A stretch of 64,000 nt of DNA from positions 22,081,568 to 22,145,567 of the forward strand of contig NC_084937.1 of NCBI RefSeq assembly GCF_958298935.1, given 5' to 3'. The position numbers and the translations under genes were made by a program. Positions 22,508 through 33,638 of the stretch are shown here, piece after piece; the first letter of the stretch is position 1, and every line of letters starts with the position of its first letter. The notes under the pieces are model-generated. The model was given only the letters and a program-made list of their open reading frames with translations, was not told where the DNA came from and did not search any database. This DNA comes from Phragmites australis (lineage: Eukaryota; Streptophyta; Magnoliopsida; Poales; Poaceae).

Positions 22508-25500
22508 TCAGATATACATGAATTCCCCACCCCTGACAGCATTCGCCGCTCCCCTCCTGTCTTCCTCCTCCTCTCGCTCACGCTCCTTCCTGCTCTCATA
22601 TACATGGTCATCAGTCCTCAGCTCATGCCGACATATCGGACAGGAGTTGTTCTCATCCTGAATGAAAACACAAGGATATTGATTCGTCAGCTACATTGAG
22701 TTGTAATATATGCTAATTTATGTCCATCTAATGATTCATGAGCTCTTTGAGATTACCAGCCATGGCTTCAGGCACGGAGGATGGAAAAGATGCTTGCACG
22801 GCAGCTCCTGCATCTTGTCGTCCACAACCAAGTTTTCACGGCAAACAGCACACTCGGTCTCACTGCCCAATCTAGCGATGACTTCATCGGTAACAGTTAT
22901 GACTGGTAGATTGGCAACAACCTCCTTTGAAGCTGGGGGTACCTTGGGCGGATTCCCCATGATTCCCTGGCAATAGTAAATCAACACTTGGCATCAATAT
23001 TCATATCTTGTTACAGTTTGAGCTAACTGAAGCAGATTTACATCTTGACAGAGTAGCAAGTTGTGATAACTGGACTAGAAGCTGCAGAACTAGACTAGAT
23101 CCTTCCCAGTACAATGAAGATAAAGGTATGTAAATCGAGGATGCAGGTCTTAACAAAGATGGTAATTGTATATCAAATTAACAAAATAAATTCTGCATCC
23201 ATCAAAACACGATAAGTTCTACTTTCAGTAAATTCAGTAGTATAACTTGAGTGTAGAACAGATTAAGTTCAAGAATAATTAATATACAGTATCATTGATC
23301 AAACTACTGGACAAATTAAACAAGTTTGTTATCTTCTCTTATGGCACACAAGAAGATCGGAAGCATACAGTTGAATACCCTCTACTTGGTCAAGAGACCT
23401 TGCACTGTGCACTGAAAAACTAACATAGAAAGGCCACTTGTACTAAAGAAGTTAGATTCTCGTGAAATGATTTAAGCATTATGCATACCTGCAGTGATTC
23501 TTCCAAGGCAGTTTCTAGATCCCTGTCCCCTGATATGGTGTCTAAGAAGTTCATTATAGCAGGTGCCATCTCCTCAGCTCTAAGTTCTGTTCTATTGTTG
23601 TTCCCATCTTGATCCCCAGAGTTTTCAGTTAATATGCTCAATTCTAGTGCTAAATTCTGGGCAACAAGCCATGCCGGAGGCGGAGGTTCCGGTCCCACAG
23701 TAAGGTGACCTTCAAAAAGAAATCTGGAGTCTGCAAAAAGCAACATCTTATTAGCAAATAGATATTTATAAGAACATTTTTTTTTGGAAAAACACTTATA
23801 TTAAGCGTGTAACCAAAATTCATGCACAAGTTAAACACTTTCCTGAATTTATTATTACTTCACATTATACACCTAATGACTGCCAATATGTACCATCTAT
23901 ATAAGCTCAAATTCTAATGCCATTACCACCAGACCAATCATATGATACTTGAATTACAAGCACAGAATGTGCTGTGCAGGATGTTGCCTTTCAAAAATTC
24001 ACCATAGGATGTTCCTTCCAAAAAATGTATGCTATTTCTTTAAAGTTTTGACGGTATACCTGCTTCTCTGTTGCTTGGCATGGAGTCCTCATTTTCTTTT
24101 TCATCAAGATGCTCCCGGGCCCTTGAAATGCAGGTCTTCAAGTGCTCCTTTTCAGAAGGATTAGTTACCAGCTTCTCCATTCCTACCAAGAGGTTTAGAC
24201 CAGCACGCCAGAATCCAGGAGCTGTATATCTAGTCTGAAGGACTGTTGCAACACGGCAAACCATAGAATACATCTGCCAAAAAGTAATTCATATATGCTA
24301 AGTGAAAAAATACAAATCGTCACAATAGATGCCACTTATAAGTTATAACAGTCTTGTGCAAAAAAATGGAATTCTCTGCAATAGTAATGCAAACAAATAA
24401 TTATGTAACAATATAGACATAGAATTGTACTACATTATGTAAAAAATAATCCATAAGATCAATTCAGAATAAAAGAATTTGCCCGATGTATTTTTGTTAA
24501 CAAGATTAGTTACAGACAATGAAAATCGAATAGCCCACCAAAATGTAAGTGCAACACAGTAGCATATACATGACTTTTTTCATGTGCTCAATATTAAGTG
24601 CATTGAGTGGTAGAAGTTACATCAGCCAAATTACTACTCCCTATGTCACACTACGTGCTAGTATCTTCTGCAGATAGCCCAGCTACTTTGGATGGTATAC
24701 TTAGGTTTCTTGCTTGCTATGAACCTGGTGACGTTAGCTTATTTTAGCCTCCAAAATCACATGTGTTTTCGTTTATATACATAGAAGATGTACAAAAACT
24801 CCTTTAAATAGTTTGTCCATGCCCCTTCTATCGCCTCAAGCATGATGATCTCATCTTATTAAGAGCATTCCTTAAGAGTAATACAAGAGGAGGAAACGAA
24901 TGTCACACCATTTTTCAACAGATAGCATACATTACAATGTTCCAAACTAAAAAAAAAACAGTCATGTTACTGTAAAAAAAAAAAACAGTCATGTTACTGT
25001 AAGGTCACTTGTTGCATTTTATGTAACAAAAAAAGAATAAATAATTTCGTTACAGGCCGTTGAGTTAGTCTTTAGCACAAATTCTGCGTCTACATAAGGG
25101 CCAGTGGAAGATCATTTTGGATGCAATAGAAGGATTATGCTGCCAATGGATGTTGAGCTTAGCTGAAGCATAATATGATATTGAACACGAGCTGCTTGAT
25201 GGAACTCGTCTTTTCTGCTTAGGAAATCGTAGTGCTACAGAATTTAGAACATTCATCGTCTCCTGAAGAACAGTCTAAAGTAGAACGCCATCGGTGGTCA
25301 CTCTAACCAAATAATGCAGCTTAAATGCTTAATGGAAACCCCATGACTGAATTTAGGAGTTGTAATAAAAACAAATGCAACTCCACACCATGTTACGATC
25401 CAATTCCACCGAAATCGAACTTCCGATCCCCAGCCCGGCCCTCCCAGATTGCGCAGACCACCCAAAGTAAATCTCCTGGCAAGCAACAAGCCTTCCCTTC

Positions 25501-25777
25501 TAAGACCAGATACTACATAAGCTTTCGCGTGTATTCCCCAGCCCTATGACAGGCTACTTAGTCGAGGGATAATTCTCGTAGATATGCAAGATTGCAGATC
25601 GGGTCGGGTCGGCCTTACCGATTTGCGGAGGGCGGGGGAGGCGCCGGCGTAGTGGTCCCGGACCGTGGCGGCGAGTTCGGCGACGGCCTCCTCGAAGTGC
25701 TGCTTCTTCCCGAGCCTCTGGCGCAGCGCCTGGAGGCGCGCCTCCACCGCCGCCTCGTCCGTCGCCGGCGCTGACAT
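22508..25777 (-). CDS. AIP2: AIP2-type RING-H2 E3 ubiquitin ligase (ABI3-interacting protein 2 homologue)
   Basis: Five exons on the - strand: 25777-25619, 24273-24060, 23730-23489, 22966-22757 and 22657-22508, a 324-aa product. All introns are GT-AG and the codon phases join correctly. The N-terminal half (LGKKQHFEEAVAEL, VCRVATVLQTRYTAPGFW, YLFEGHLTV-like RFLFEGHLTV) and the C-terminal tail (GAANAVRGGEFMYI) match the Arabidopsis AIP2 layout. The RING-H2 finger spans residues about 244-284 with spacing C-x2-C-x14-C-x-H-x2-H-x2-C-x10-C-x2-C, all eight ligands present. Intron 4 splits it between KPWL and DENNSC. AIP2 ubiquitinates the ABA transcription factor ABI3; a matching role here is inferred by homology. 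Intron 1 is 1.34 kb and AT-rich. Upstream, TTTATA on the - strand at about 25900 may be a weak TATA element. Confidence 0.93.
24950..25002. repeat. 26-bp tandem duplication in AIP2 intron 1
   Basis: A poly-A run followed by CAGTCATGTTACTGTA occurs twice, first at 24959 and again at 24985. It lies inside intron 1, well away from the splice sites. Confidence 0.75.
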
Positions 25778-26173
25778 GTTCCGGGGCTCTGGTTTCGATT
25801 CCGCCTCTTGGGTTCTCGAGATCTAGGCTTGGGATTTGGTCCCCTTGGCTCGTGCGGGAGGGAGAGGATGCTGGGTGCGTCGCCGCGCCGGAGGTATAAA
25901 TGGAGGGCGGATGCTTGCAGGAGAGGAAAGAAGCGCCGACCGGACCGACGGACGGTGGCCACGCGGGCACGCGGTGGCGTGCGGCACGACCTCGACGGAG
26001 GCTGACCGCTGACGGGAGGTTTGCCGTTAACTTCGGACGGCGGTGTGATGGGTTTTGGACTTTGGAGGTGCGTTGCTTGTTGGATCAGTAACTCGGACGG
26101 CTGGGATGAATCCAGCACAGCAATAGCTTCCAGAGTTTCAGGTTCAGTTACATTTGGAACAACCATAGCATTA

Positions 26174-26441
26174 GACCAAGGCTAAGGGATTCCTTTCACG
26201 GTCAGATTCTCGTTGTGAAGGGATTTACGTTCCCTTCAGCGTTTTCAACGGTTTTTTTTCACGATTCCTTTCACGACGGGATTCTCAGAGTCATTCTCTT
26301 CAGGACCAGATTCTCTCTTCTTTCCTTTCGCGATTCCCTTTCGAAGGGAAGCTGTTGGAGATGAGAGGAAATAAAGTGAATGAGAACCGGGAAGGGAATC
26401 GAAAAGGGAACAAAATGAAGAGAATATGGTTAGGGGTAGTC
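26174..26441. mobile_element. Tourist/PIF-Harbinger-like MITE, 268 bp
   Basis: The left end is GACCAAGGCTAAGG and the right end, reverse-complemented, is GACTACCCCTAACC. They are imperfect inverted repeats flanked by TTA on both sides (26171-26173 and 26442-26444), the 3-bp duplication used by PIF/Harbinger elements. The interior is rich in partly palindromic TTCCCTTTCG/GAAGGGAA words. It lies about 400 bp upstream of the AIP2 start. Confidence 0.5.
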
Positions 26442-26444
26442 TTA

Positions 26445-26789
26445 GCTGCGATGAATTCTCCTTGATCACCTCGCCACCTCGGCATATGGCTCCAACAGCT
26501 CCTTTGGATTCAGCGTACATATTTAGAGATCGTTTCACAGAGCTCTAACTTTCTTCAGTCAGATTTTGAGGTTGTAGACAATAATAACATGATTAAATTA
26601 CTATTTTTAGTTTAAAATAGAAACAAGATAATTCACTCAAATGTAATTAATATACATACAACTTTAGCTCTATAAAATTTTGGAGCTAATAATAGCTAGT
26701 TTCAAGAATTTTTTAAGCTGAAGTTGTGTCAAACAAATCAATCTTGCATTGACTACCGCCAAGTTTTTGATTTTGGTTGTTGATGGTTC
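26445..26789. other. AT-rich non-coding stretch
   Basis: This contains wording common in degraded grass MITEs ('ttttggagctaataatagct', 'gttgtgtcaaaca') at about 26580-26745. No clear ends were found. Confidence 0.3.
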
Positions 26790-28110
26790 CTCTATTTTAG
26801 CTCAAATCCCTTGACAATCTCCACTTCTTCTATCAACCGATTGACCATTGCCATTGTAGCAAAAGGGTCTCAAAGACTCCATCATGGATAGCTTTTCTCC
26901 TTGCATGCTATATAGCCAAACATGTAACAAGGATCCATATACCATCAGCTTAGGGAATAATGCCACGTATAAAAGAGAACCCAATGTCTTGGATCAGAAA
27001 TACGCAGACTAGCAGTTGTGATCGAATTCGGAGCAAGACGCCAACAAAACACTTCGATCTTCGACCGCAACTTCATGCTCCACGTTTGTTTCCACTCCTT
27101 TTACTCGCCACATCATCAGAGCAATTTGCCCAGCCTTCAAAGTAATCATCTCTGCTTTTCTTCGTCTCGATCATCATCCGGTAAGCGAAGCGTATAGTAA
27201 AGAGACCATTTCTTTCATGATGCCATGCCCAACAATCTTCATGTTTCCTCGTACTTAACGGTATATGAAGGATTGCTTCAATGTCCATCTGAATGAAAAA
27301 GTACGGCACTAGCTCTGTTTTACATGACATTGAGGAATGAAATCAGTTCACACATACACGCGCTTTAGGGGGTCAGGTTCCTTCGAGTCGATAGGCATGT
27401 ACATACCAGTTCTTGGTATCCAGTTGCAGCACTAAATTGGTGTGCTTTTGTGATCACCGATTTGTCTAATCGGCCCTCGATTCAACCCTTCTATCCCATC
27501 ACAAATAGCCCTCCTAGTCCTTGATTTGATGGGGTTGTTCCCAACAGACATGCTAAGGTGTGATTCCGGCCTAATGAGCAGACGGCATGCCTGTCTTGCA
27601 AGCAATGCTAGATTAAGAACTTCTATATCTCTAAAGCCCAATCCACCCCATGTACTTCGGTTGGGTTATCTTATCCCATGCTACACAACTTGTTTTCCTT
27701 TTGCCTCTTTCCCTGCCCCACTAAAATTTTCGTACTAACGAGTTTTATATGATCACACAACCCTCGGCAATCTGAAACAACCCAATGTTATAAGCAGGAA
27801 TTGCCTGTGCAACTGATTTAATTAATACTTCCTTCCCTCCTGCCGAGAGTGTTTGTTCTATCCATCCCTGAATTTTATTCCAAACTCTGTTCTTGAGGTA
27901 CTTGAAAGCTCCATTTGTTGTTCTGCCAACTTAGTGAGTAACACTAAATATTTTTCATTCAGTGACTCGTTTTCCACCCGAGTTATAGATTTAATATCAT
28001 CACGGATGGTCTGCCTGCAGGCTTTGCTAAAAAAGATGGAGTTTACCTTCTGACCAGAAGCTGCACAATATTTGGTCAGGGACTCGTGCACTGCTCGCGC
28101 ATTGCTTGCC
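26790..28110 (-). pseudogene. L1-type LINE ORF2 remnant (reverse transcriptase C-terminal part)
   Basis: On the - strand in order: YCAASGQKVN and SIFFSKAC (28091-27990), NEKYLVLLTKLAEQQ (about 27950-27890), MGFRDIEVLNLALLARQACR (27641 onward), RAICDGIEGLNRGPIRQIGD, then IEAILHIPLSTRKHEDCWAW and FTIRFAYRMMIETKKS (about 27290-27150). This is the characteristic C-terminal half of plant L1 ORF2 proteins, including the post-RT region before the zinc-knuckle/RNase H part. Frameshifts and stops separate the pieces. The endonuclease and the YxDD catalytic block are not present. Confidence 0.85.
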
Positions 28111-28381
28111 TCCGTTGTGAAGAACAGGCAACCTTGTCGCGCAAAAAGAAAAAGAAATGAACCTGGAGCCAGACACGGACCGCCAGTCCACCACGCTCCG
28201 CCCGCGCATACGTCAAATCCACCCGAGGCGCATGGGCGCGGACCTCAGCCCAACGCGTGGCTCGGTGGACCTCCGCGGCTCGGCTGCCTCAAAGCCCTCA
28301 GCCGCGTGCCCGCGTGGCCCGACGATGGATGGGCACAACCAACAGCCAACATCCGTGACCGGGCCCGGCCAGCCAACCAAA
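28111..28381. other. GC-rich non-coding stretch
   Basis: GC-rich with long chance ORFs in several frames on both strands. No family signature was seen. Confidence 0.4.
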
Positions 28382-28402
28382 CCAAAACCACGTCGCCGCA
28401 GT

Positions 28403-28721
28403 GGTAAGACTCGAGCTTTGAGTCGAACCCACCCGGGCTTTAAGTCCGGGTGACGCGCGAGGGCTCTTATTTATTTCGGATTTTTTCGGTTTTTTCGGCG
28501 TGGTGTTACAGAAAGTATCACGACGTGCTCGTCGTCTATGAGATTCTCAGTGGGTTCTGGTGATTTTTGGATGGACATTTTCTTCGAGCTGTGTGTAGTT
28601 GTAGGGCTAGCATGTGCGTGTGTTAGGTGTGTGTGGAGTGGATGCGTGTGTGAGAGTGAGTGCGCGCGTTCATGTTCAGATACTACAGCTGTATTCAGTG
28701 ATGAAGAGTTAAAAAAAAAAC
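28403..28721 (+). mobile_element. Retroposon (SINE or truncated LINE) with A-tail and 21-bp TSD
   Basis: A 319-bp insert ends in AAAAAAAAAA (28711-28720) and is flanked by an identical 21-bp direct repeat (28382-28402 and 28722-28742, beginning CCAAAACCACGTCGCC). A long target-site duplication plus 3' A-tail is the signature of target-primed reverse transcription. The body begins GGTAAGACTCGAGC and has a GT-rich second half (TGTGTGTAG, GTGTGTTAGG). I could not decide between SINE and 5'-truncated LINE. The insert is AT-richer than its flanks. Confidence 0.8.
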
Positions 28722-28742
28722 CCAAAACCACGTCGCCGCAGT

Positions 28743-29937
28743 CCACCAGGAAACCCAAAGCTGGACTCGGCACGTCGGCCGTGGCACGAACCCGCGTCCA
28801 GGATACCATTCCAGATCGATCGATGGGGCCGCGCCTCCGCAGGTGTTTCGCACCTGCGCGACGAAAGGGCGCCGACGCCGCCGCGGACTCGGAAGCAGGC
28901 ACCGCGGAATGGAGGGGAGGGTGCGCGGTGAGGTACAGGCGACACGCCTACACGCTGCTGCCTGCCGCGCGCCAGCACACCTATGCCTGCCGTGCACTCG
29001 TGTGCTAAAAACGAGCCGTTTGCTAGGTCGAGCCGCAAAAACACCAAGCGGGAAGCTGCAACACGTCGTCGATCGACATGCGTGAACTCCTCTGCCTCCA
29101 CGCGCCGGTCGAGCCCATGAACTTCTATCTGCCAAACCGCGCCATGGCCGGGCCCCGGGCCTCATCCTATCGACCTATTTCACCCATGCATCCCATCGTA
29201 AAATCACGAGATTTTAGCTAGCAAACGCGCTCGCTGTTTCAGTAGAAATCAGACGCCTTGAACACGAAGCAAAACTAGGCTCGTACAATCGTGTCAAATT
29301 CAGACGTGCCAAGCCGGTTCAAGATGACATTTGGTTTTCGTATATCACAACATTCTGTGAGGTCAGCATTTCAGTTCCTATATATATAATGCTTGTCCTC
29401 TAGCGTGGAAATAGATTTGCTGCGAATGAAATTCAACGCTGCATTGCATTTCATGCTCCCACCACATTCATCAGGGTATCGGTTGGAGATATTTCAGCTA
29501 CTTGCACTTACTTATCAATCCAACAATTTTCTTTTCATCAAATTATACAGTCCAACGTGAAGCATCTTGTTCCATTCAATGTATATATGTATGATTGACA
29601 TCTGATCGCATAAAAAAGTACAAATTTCTGGTGCTCGCATTTGCCATGCTATATGCCAAGCCAAAAGCAAAGGTGACGCACAGATACGGACACGGAGATT
29701 GTGCACCGAAGTTGATAACCGCTGGCATTTCCTACTTGCACTTGGACAATGAATGGAAAAAAGGAAATATGGTTTGGGCACGGACTAAAATTTGGTGACC
29801 TCTGATGGCATGTCCTTGTGTTGAAGGGCAAGGACTGTGTCCAACAGACTTCGGGGATGGGCTAAACTTTGTGCGATATTGGACTTCATTGGCCATGAAT
29901 GACTGTGAGAACTTTTTTTAATGTCATGACTATGTGA
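28743..29937. other. GC-rich then AT-rich non-coding stretch
   Basis: 28743-29110 is GC-rich with overlapping chance ORFs on both strands. 29170-29937 is AT-rich. No domain, splice pattern or TE end was recognised. Confidence 0.4.
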
Positions 29938-30707
29938 ACTATTGTAACACCCTATGCTTAGACATTTAATAAAATTCACTAATAATTTGAACTTTTAAAA
30001 GTTTTCAACAAATCAAATAAAAATAAGAATTAGATTGGGCAAAATACTCCAAAATACATCAAATTAAATTTTAAATTTTTAAAATATGCACAAATTAAAC
30101 CGAGAGGGTTATTTGGAGAAGTTTGACATGAGTAACCTTGTGTGGACCTGTGTGGTCATGCAAGTCGTATGGTCTTCAAGTCGTGTGGGTAATAGAGTAC
30201 TCTCTACAGGGTGGAAAATAATTTGAATTGCCGCACTCTCAGTTATGAGCACGCTTCTGTCTATTTATATCAATCGTAGAGTTCCAGTTGTGGTTGTGAT
30301 GGTATGCTGGGAAATATATGGTTATGTTGTTAAAGTTTTGATACGGTTCAAGTTATAATCATAGTATGGTAATGATCTCAGGATAGAAGGTTGCTTATGG
30401 TTAGGTGTAGATGTTTACATTTGAGTCGAAATTGATCTTGCATATGAAATTTACATAATCTTGTGGCCGAGTCCTTGTTAATTATCCAAATTGTATTCTT
30501 TTTGGAGTCAAGCTATTTATAAGTGCCTAGTATAGATTAATTATTGCGAGTACATTCGTACTCACGTACTTCGTTTTCTTTTCAGGTGAGGAAGGTTTAA
30601 TTTTTGGCTACTTTACGCTTGCAGACTTTGTTTGCTTTTTAGGTGAGGAAGGTTTAGTTTTTTGCTACTTTACGCCCGGCGACATTGACGACGGGCAAGA
30701 GCAGCGC

Positions 30708-32015
30708 TGTCGGTGAATCAGGAACCAGGGGTCTTCGAATCCCGAGACCAGGCCAGCATTCTGCCACGTGGCGCCTTCCCGCAGGGTTCATCTCCGCGAG
30801 GTACGAAAAGACTAAGTCCTGGGAGAGGACGTTCGGGGTCATGAACAGTGGTCCCCGAGTACCTGGGTTCCCCGATGATCTGCGAAGACCAAGTGACCGG
30901 GAAGAGAGTGCTCGGGGTCATAAACAGTGCCCCCGAGCACCCAAGTCCCACGAGGACCCAAGGAAGGTAGTTCCGGGAGAGAGTGCCCGGGGCTGCGAAC
31001 AGTGGCCCCCGAGCACTCGGTTCCCCGAGGATCAAGAGACGGCGTTTCTGGGAGAGAGTGCTCGGGGAGGTGAACAGTGACCCCCGAGCACTCGGTTCCC
31101 CGACGGCCCAAGAAGTCCTTCGTCGGTGGCCCCCACAGGGGTCCAGCGGTGAGGTGTCAGCCTGTGAAAGGCCCGATGCCGCATTTAAGAGGCCGCGTGG
31201 CCTGTCACCTCCAACTGCTCCTGCCACGTTCAGTGTCAATCCTTGCCACATTCTGGCAGAAGGGCATGGGGACATTTAATACACGGGTCCCATCTCGCGT
31301 CATCCGGCGCGCTTCGGGATAGCATCGTAAGGCCTGAGGTGCACCTCCTGCCACCCTACTATGGCAGGCGTACAAGACCGAACGGGCACGCCGGGCTGCT
31401 CTGCGGCTGCCCGGTGGGTCCTCTCCACGGCGCCCGTTGCCAGCGCCATCATGACGACCGAAGACCGGACGGGGGGCACGTTTTCAACCCCCTGTCACTT
31501 CGCGCAGAGGCCACGATGACTGCCTTTCCATTTATGGTGTCTTGGAACTCGTGCCCTCCCTTTCGGGGCACGCTACCACCGGTGAGTATTTAAGGGAGCC
31601 GGAAGGCACGGACAAAGACAGTTGGGTCAGTTGATTCAGAGGTTCGGAGAGAGCACAGACGCCAAGACTCGAAGAACACCTTCGTACAAGCATAGAAGCT
31701 GAGACCACCGAAGAATAAGGAGCCCGAAGCACTAGGATAGACAAACATTCTTATAACCAGCACATTCCTGAGAGACATTCTCACGGCATTTATAGCATCC
31801 ACACAGGAGTAGGGTATTACGCTCAGTGTGGCCCAAACCTGTCTAAAAATCCCTCCAGTGCATTTACTTCTTTCTGCATTAGATCATTCCACCCCACCTT
31901 CTATCGCATTTACACCCATTTATTTCTCCCACAAACATATTTAGAATCATCCCCCCGGTCGAATCTCAAAAAGGGGTCCTTCAGGATTTCTACGATAGGA
32001 GTTAACCATCCGACA
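30708..32015 (+). mobile_element. Solo LTR (gypsy-type, TGTCGGTG...CCGACA family), nested in another solo LTR
   Basis: It starts TGTCGGTGAATCAGG and ends ACCATCCGACA, giving TGTCGG/CCGACA inverted ends. Flanks are AGCGC (30703-30707) and AGCAC (32016-32020), a 5-bp duplication with one difference. It is 1308 bp long. A TATA-like TATTTAAG at 31587-31594 and the downstream block 'gtagggtattacgc' are shared with the sister copy at 58858-60289. An array of four repeats of about 76 bp lies at 30821-31106. Confidence 0.82.
30821..31106 (+). repeat. Four tandem repeats of about 76 bp inside the LTR
   Basis: Units start near 30821, 30899, 30975 and 31050. Each has the form GGGAGAGAGTGCTCGGGG - spacer with 'gaacagtg' - CCCCGAGCACTCGGTTCCCC. 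Every unit can fold back on itself (GTGCTCGGGG against CCCCGAGCAC). Long ORFs called across this array on either strand are artefacts of the repeat. Confidence 0.85.
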
Positions 32016-33638
32016 AGCACCATTCTACTCAAGTGCTGTTATTTTAGGGTGATGCCTTAGAGCAATGACGCTACCCTTCTTTTATCATTATGAAACTCTT
32101 TTCGCTGCATAGTTACTCTAACTATGTTCGGTTTATACTTTGGTTGTAAAGTTAATCTACTTATAGACTTGTAACTTAATTTAATTACTCGTTATTTATT
32201 ATATTTTATGATGATGTGATTGTTGTAAAGGTGTGTGTTCTGATCTTGGGTACAAAACACATGCTGGGACTACTGGGATGATATTCTGGTTAATCATGTA
32301 GTTATAATTATATAAATGATCGACTTAATGATTAATTAGAATATTATCTAGATGATTCCTCACAAAAATGCTTTTGTGAACAATATGAAATGATGTATAT
32401 GCTTGGTGGTGTGAGTGGGTTAAGAGTGATGGTGTTAATGAAACTCTAAAGCTTGATTTCAGGGGGTGAGTAAGGTATCCTATGGGAGTGGGACTACCTT
32501 TGGAGTAGGGTTCACATTTGTGGTATTCTTACTAGGAGACAATTACTTCAGTCATATAAGGACTGGTTTGTTGTGACATCCTACCTAGCAATAACTGTAT
32601 AATCACATTTCATGTATGTGAAATGATTTGACCCAACTCCTCTAGCTTAGTTCGGTACCCACCATAGGCTGGTAGTAGCAACAGGATTCAGAAGAAGACT
32701 CGAACAATCTATGTGAAGTCTCATGATCCGACCGAAAACTCTAAGTGAGGCATGTATACATGAGCCCCTGGTTGAGTGTCCTATGGATGGATATTGTGGT
32801 GATGTTAGGAGGCTGCGGTGTCTTGTTACATAAGCTCCGACAGTTGTTAAGGTTAGAGTATGTGCACATCTTAAGGATAAAGTGTGTAACCTCTGCAGAA
32901 TGTAAACCTATCTGGATAGTCATATCCACAGTCAAAGACACGCTAAGGTTCGGTTACAATGATTAGTTTTATGGTGTGCGTACCTCCTTGATGTGTGAGT
33001 GGGCTATGTGCCCATATTTTGAAAAGTGCAAGCTGTAAGTTGGAGAACCGAGTGTCCCACCAACTATAAAACTTAAGAACTAGTGGGATGGTGTACCTCC
33101 CTTAGGGCCGACAACCCCTAATATCGATTTAACGTTACTTTTCTCTAAATGCTTTAGACCTTGCTTTGTCACCTAGCCTTTGCATAAAAACTAGCTTTCC
33201 GCTAGAATTTAAGATCTAAGGCATTATCCTTGGCTTACCCTTTTAAGCATCTATCCACCCCTTATAGTAGGACTTCTTGAGTACCTTAATTATGTACTCA
33301 CTCTTACCTTTGTTGAGTTCAGATGAAAAATCAGAGAACAACTACACCGATGATAGTGATGAAGTAGAAGAATAAGACTACGTCCGCACCCGAATTGCCT
33401 CTAGGCTTTAGGATTATCCGGTTTTTTCCATTGTTGTTGTGTTGTAGAACTCCTTTGTATAGATTTGTTGACCTTTATTGTAATGAACTTTATGATGCAT
33501 ATCATATGTGAGACTCTGTTTATGGTATTGTAATATAACTTTATAATGCTATTCTATTATAAGTATGTATATCAGCTACTGATCAGAGACTGGTACAGGA
33601 TGTACCATGACATCTTGAAATGGGGGTCCGACAACTAT

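Larger units (their letters stand above)
29943..33633 (+). mobile_element. Solo LTR (Ty3/gypsy-type), about 2.38 kb, interrupted by a second solo LTR
   Basis: It starts TGTAACACCCTATGC (29943) and ends GGGGGTCCGACA (33633). The flanks are an identical 5-bp duplication ACTAT (29938-29942 and 33634-33638). No gag or pol lies inside, so it is a solo LTR. At 30708-32015 a different LTR has inserted, so the host LTR is about 2378 bp once that insert and its duplication are removed. A short direct repeat 'ggtgaggaaggttta...gctactttacgc' occurs twice just before the insertion (about 30584 and 30641). Parts resemble the - strand reading of the 11178-14278 LTR (for example 'cgtatggtcttc..gtcgtgtggg'). 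Confidence 0.82.

Noticed and set aside
25880..25905. Bidirectional promoter shared by AIP2 and a + strand gene
   Set aside because: TATAAA is on the + strand, but no + gene follows; the next sequence is a MITE and LINE remnant.
28471..29165. Several overlapping ORFs on both strands in GC-rich DNA
   Set aside because: Mutually overlapping; no domain; they cross the retroposon insertion.
30718..31275. 185-codon - ORF and partner + ORFs
   Set aside because: Produced by the ~76-bp repeat array of a solo LTR; repeated GTECSGA-like peptides reflect the DNA repeat.
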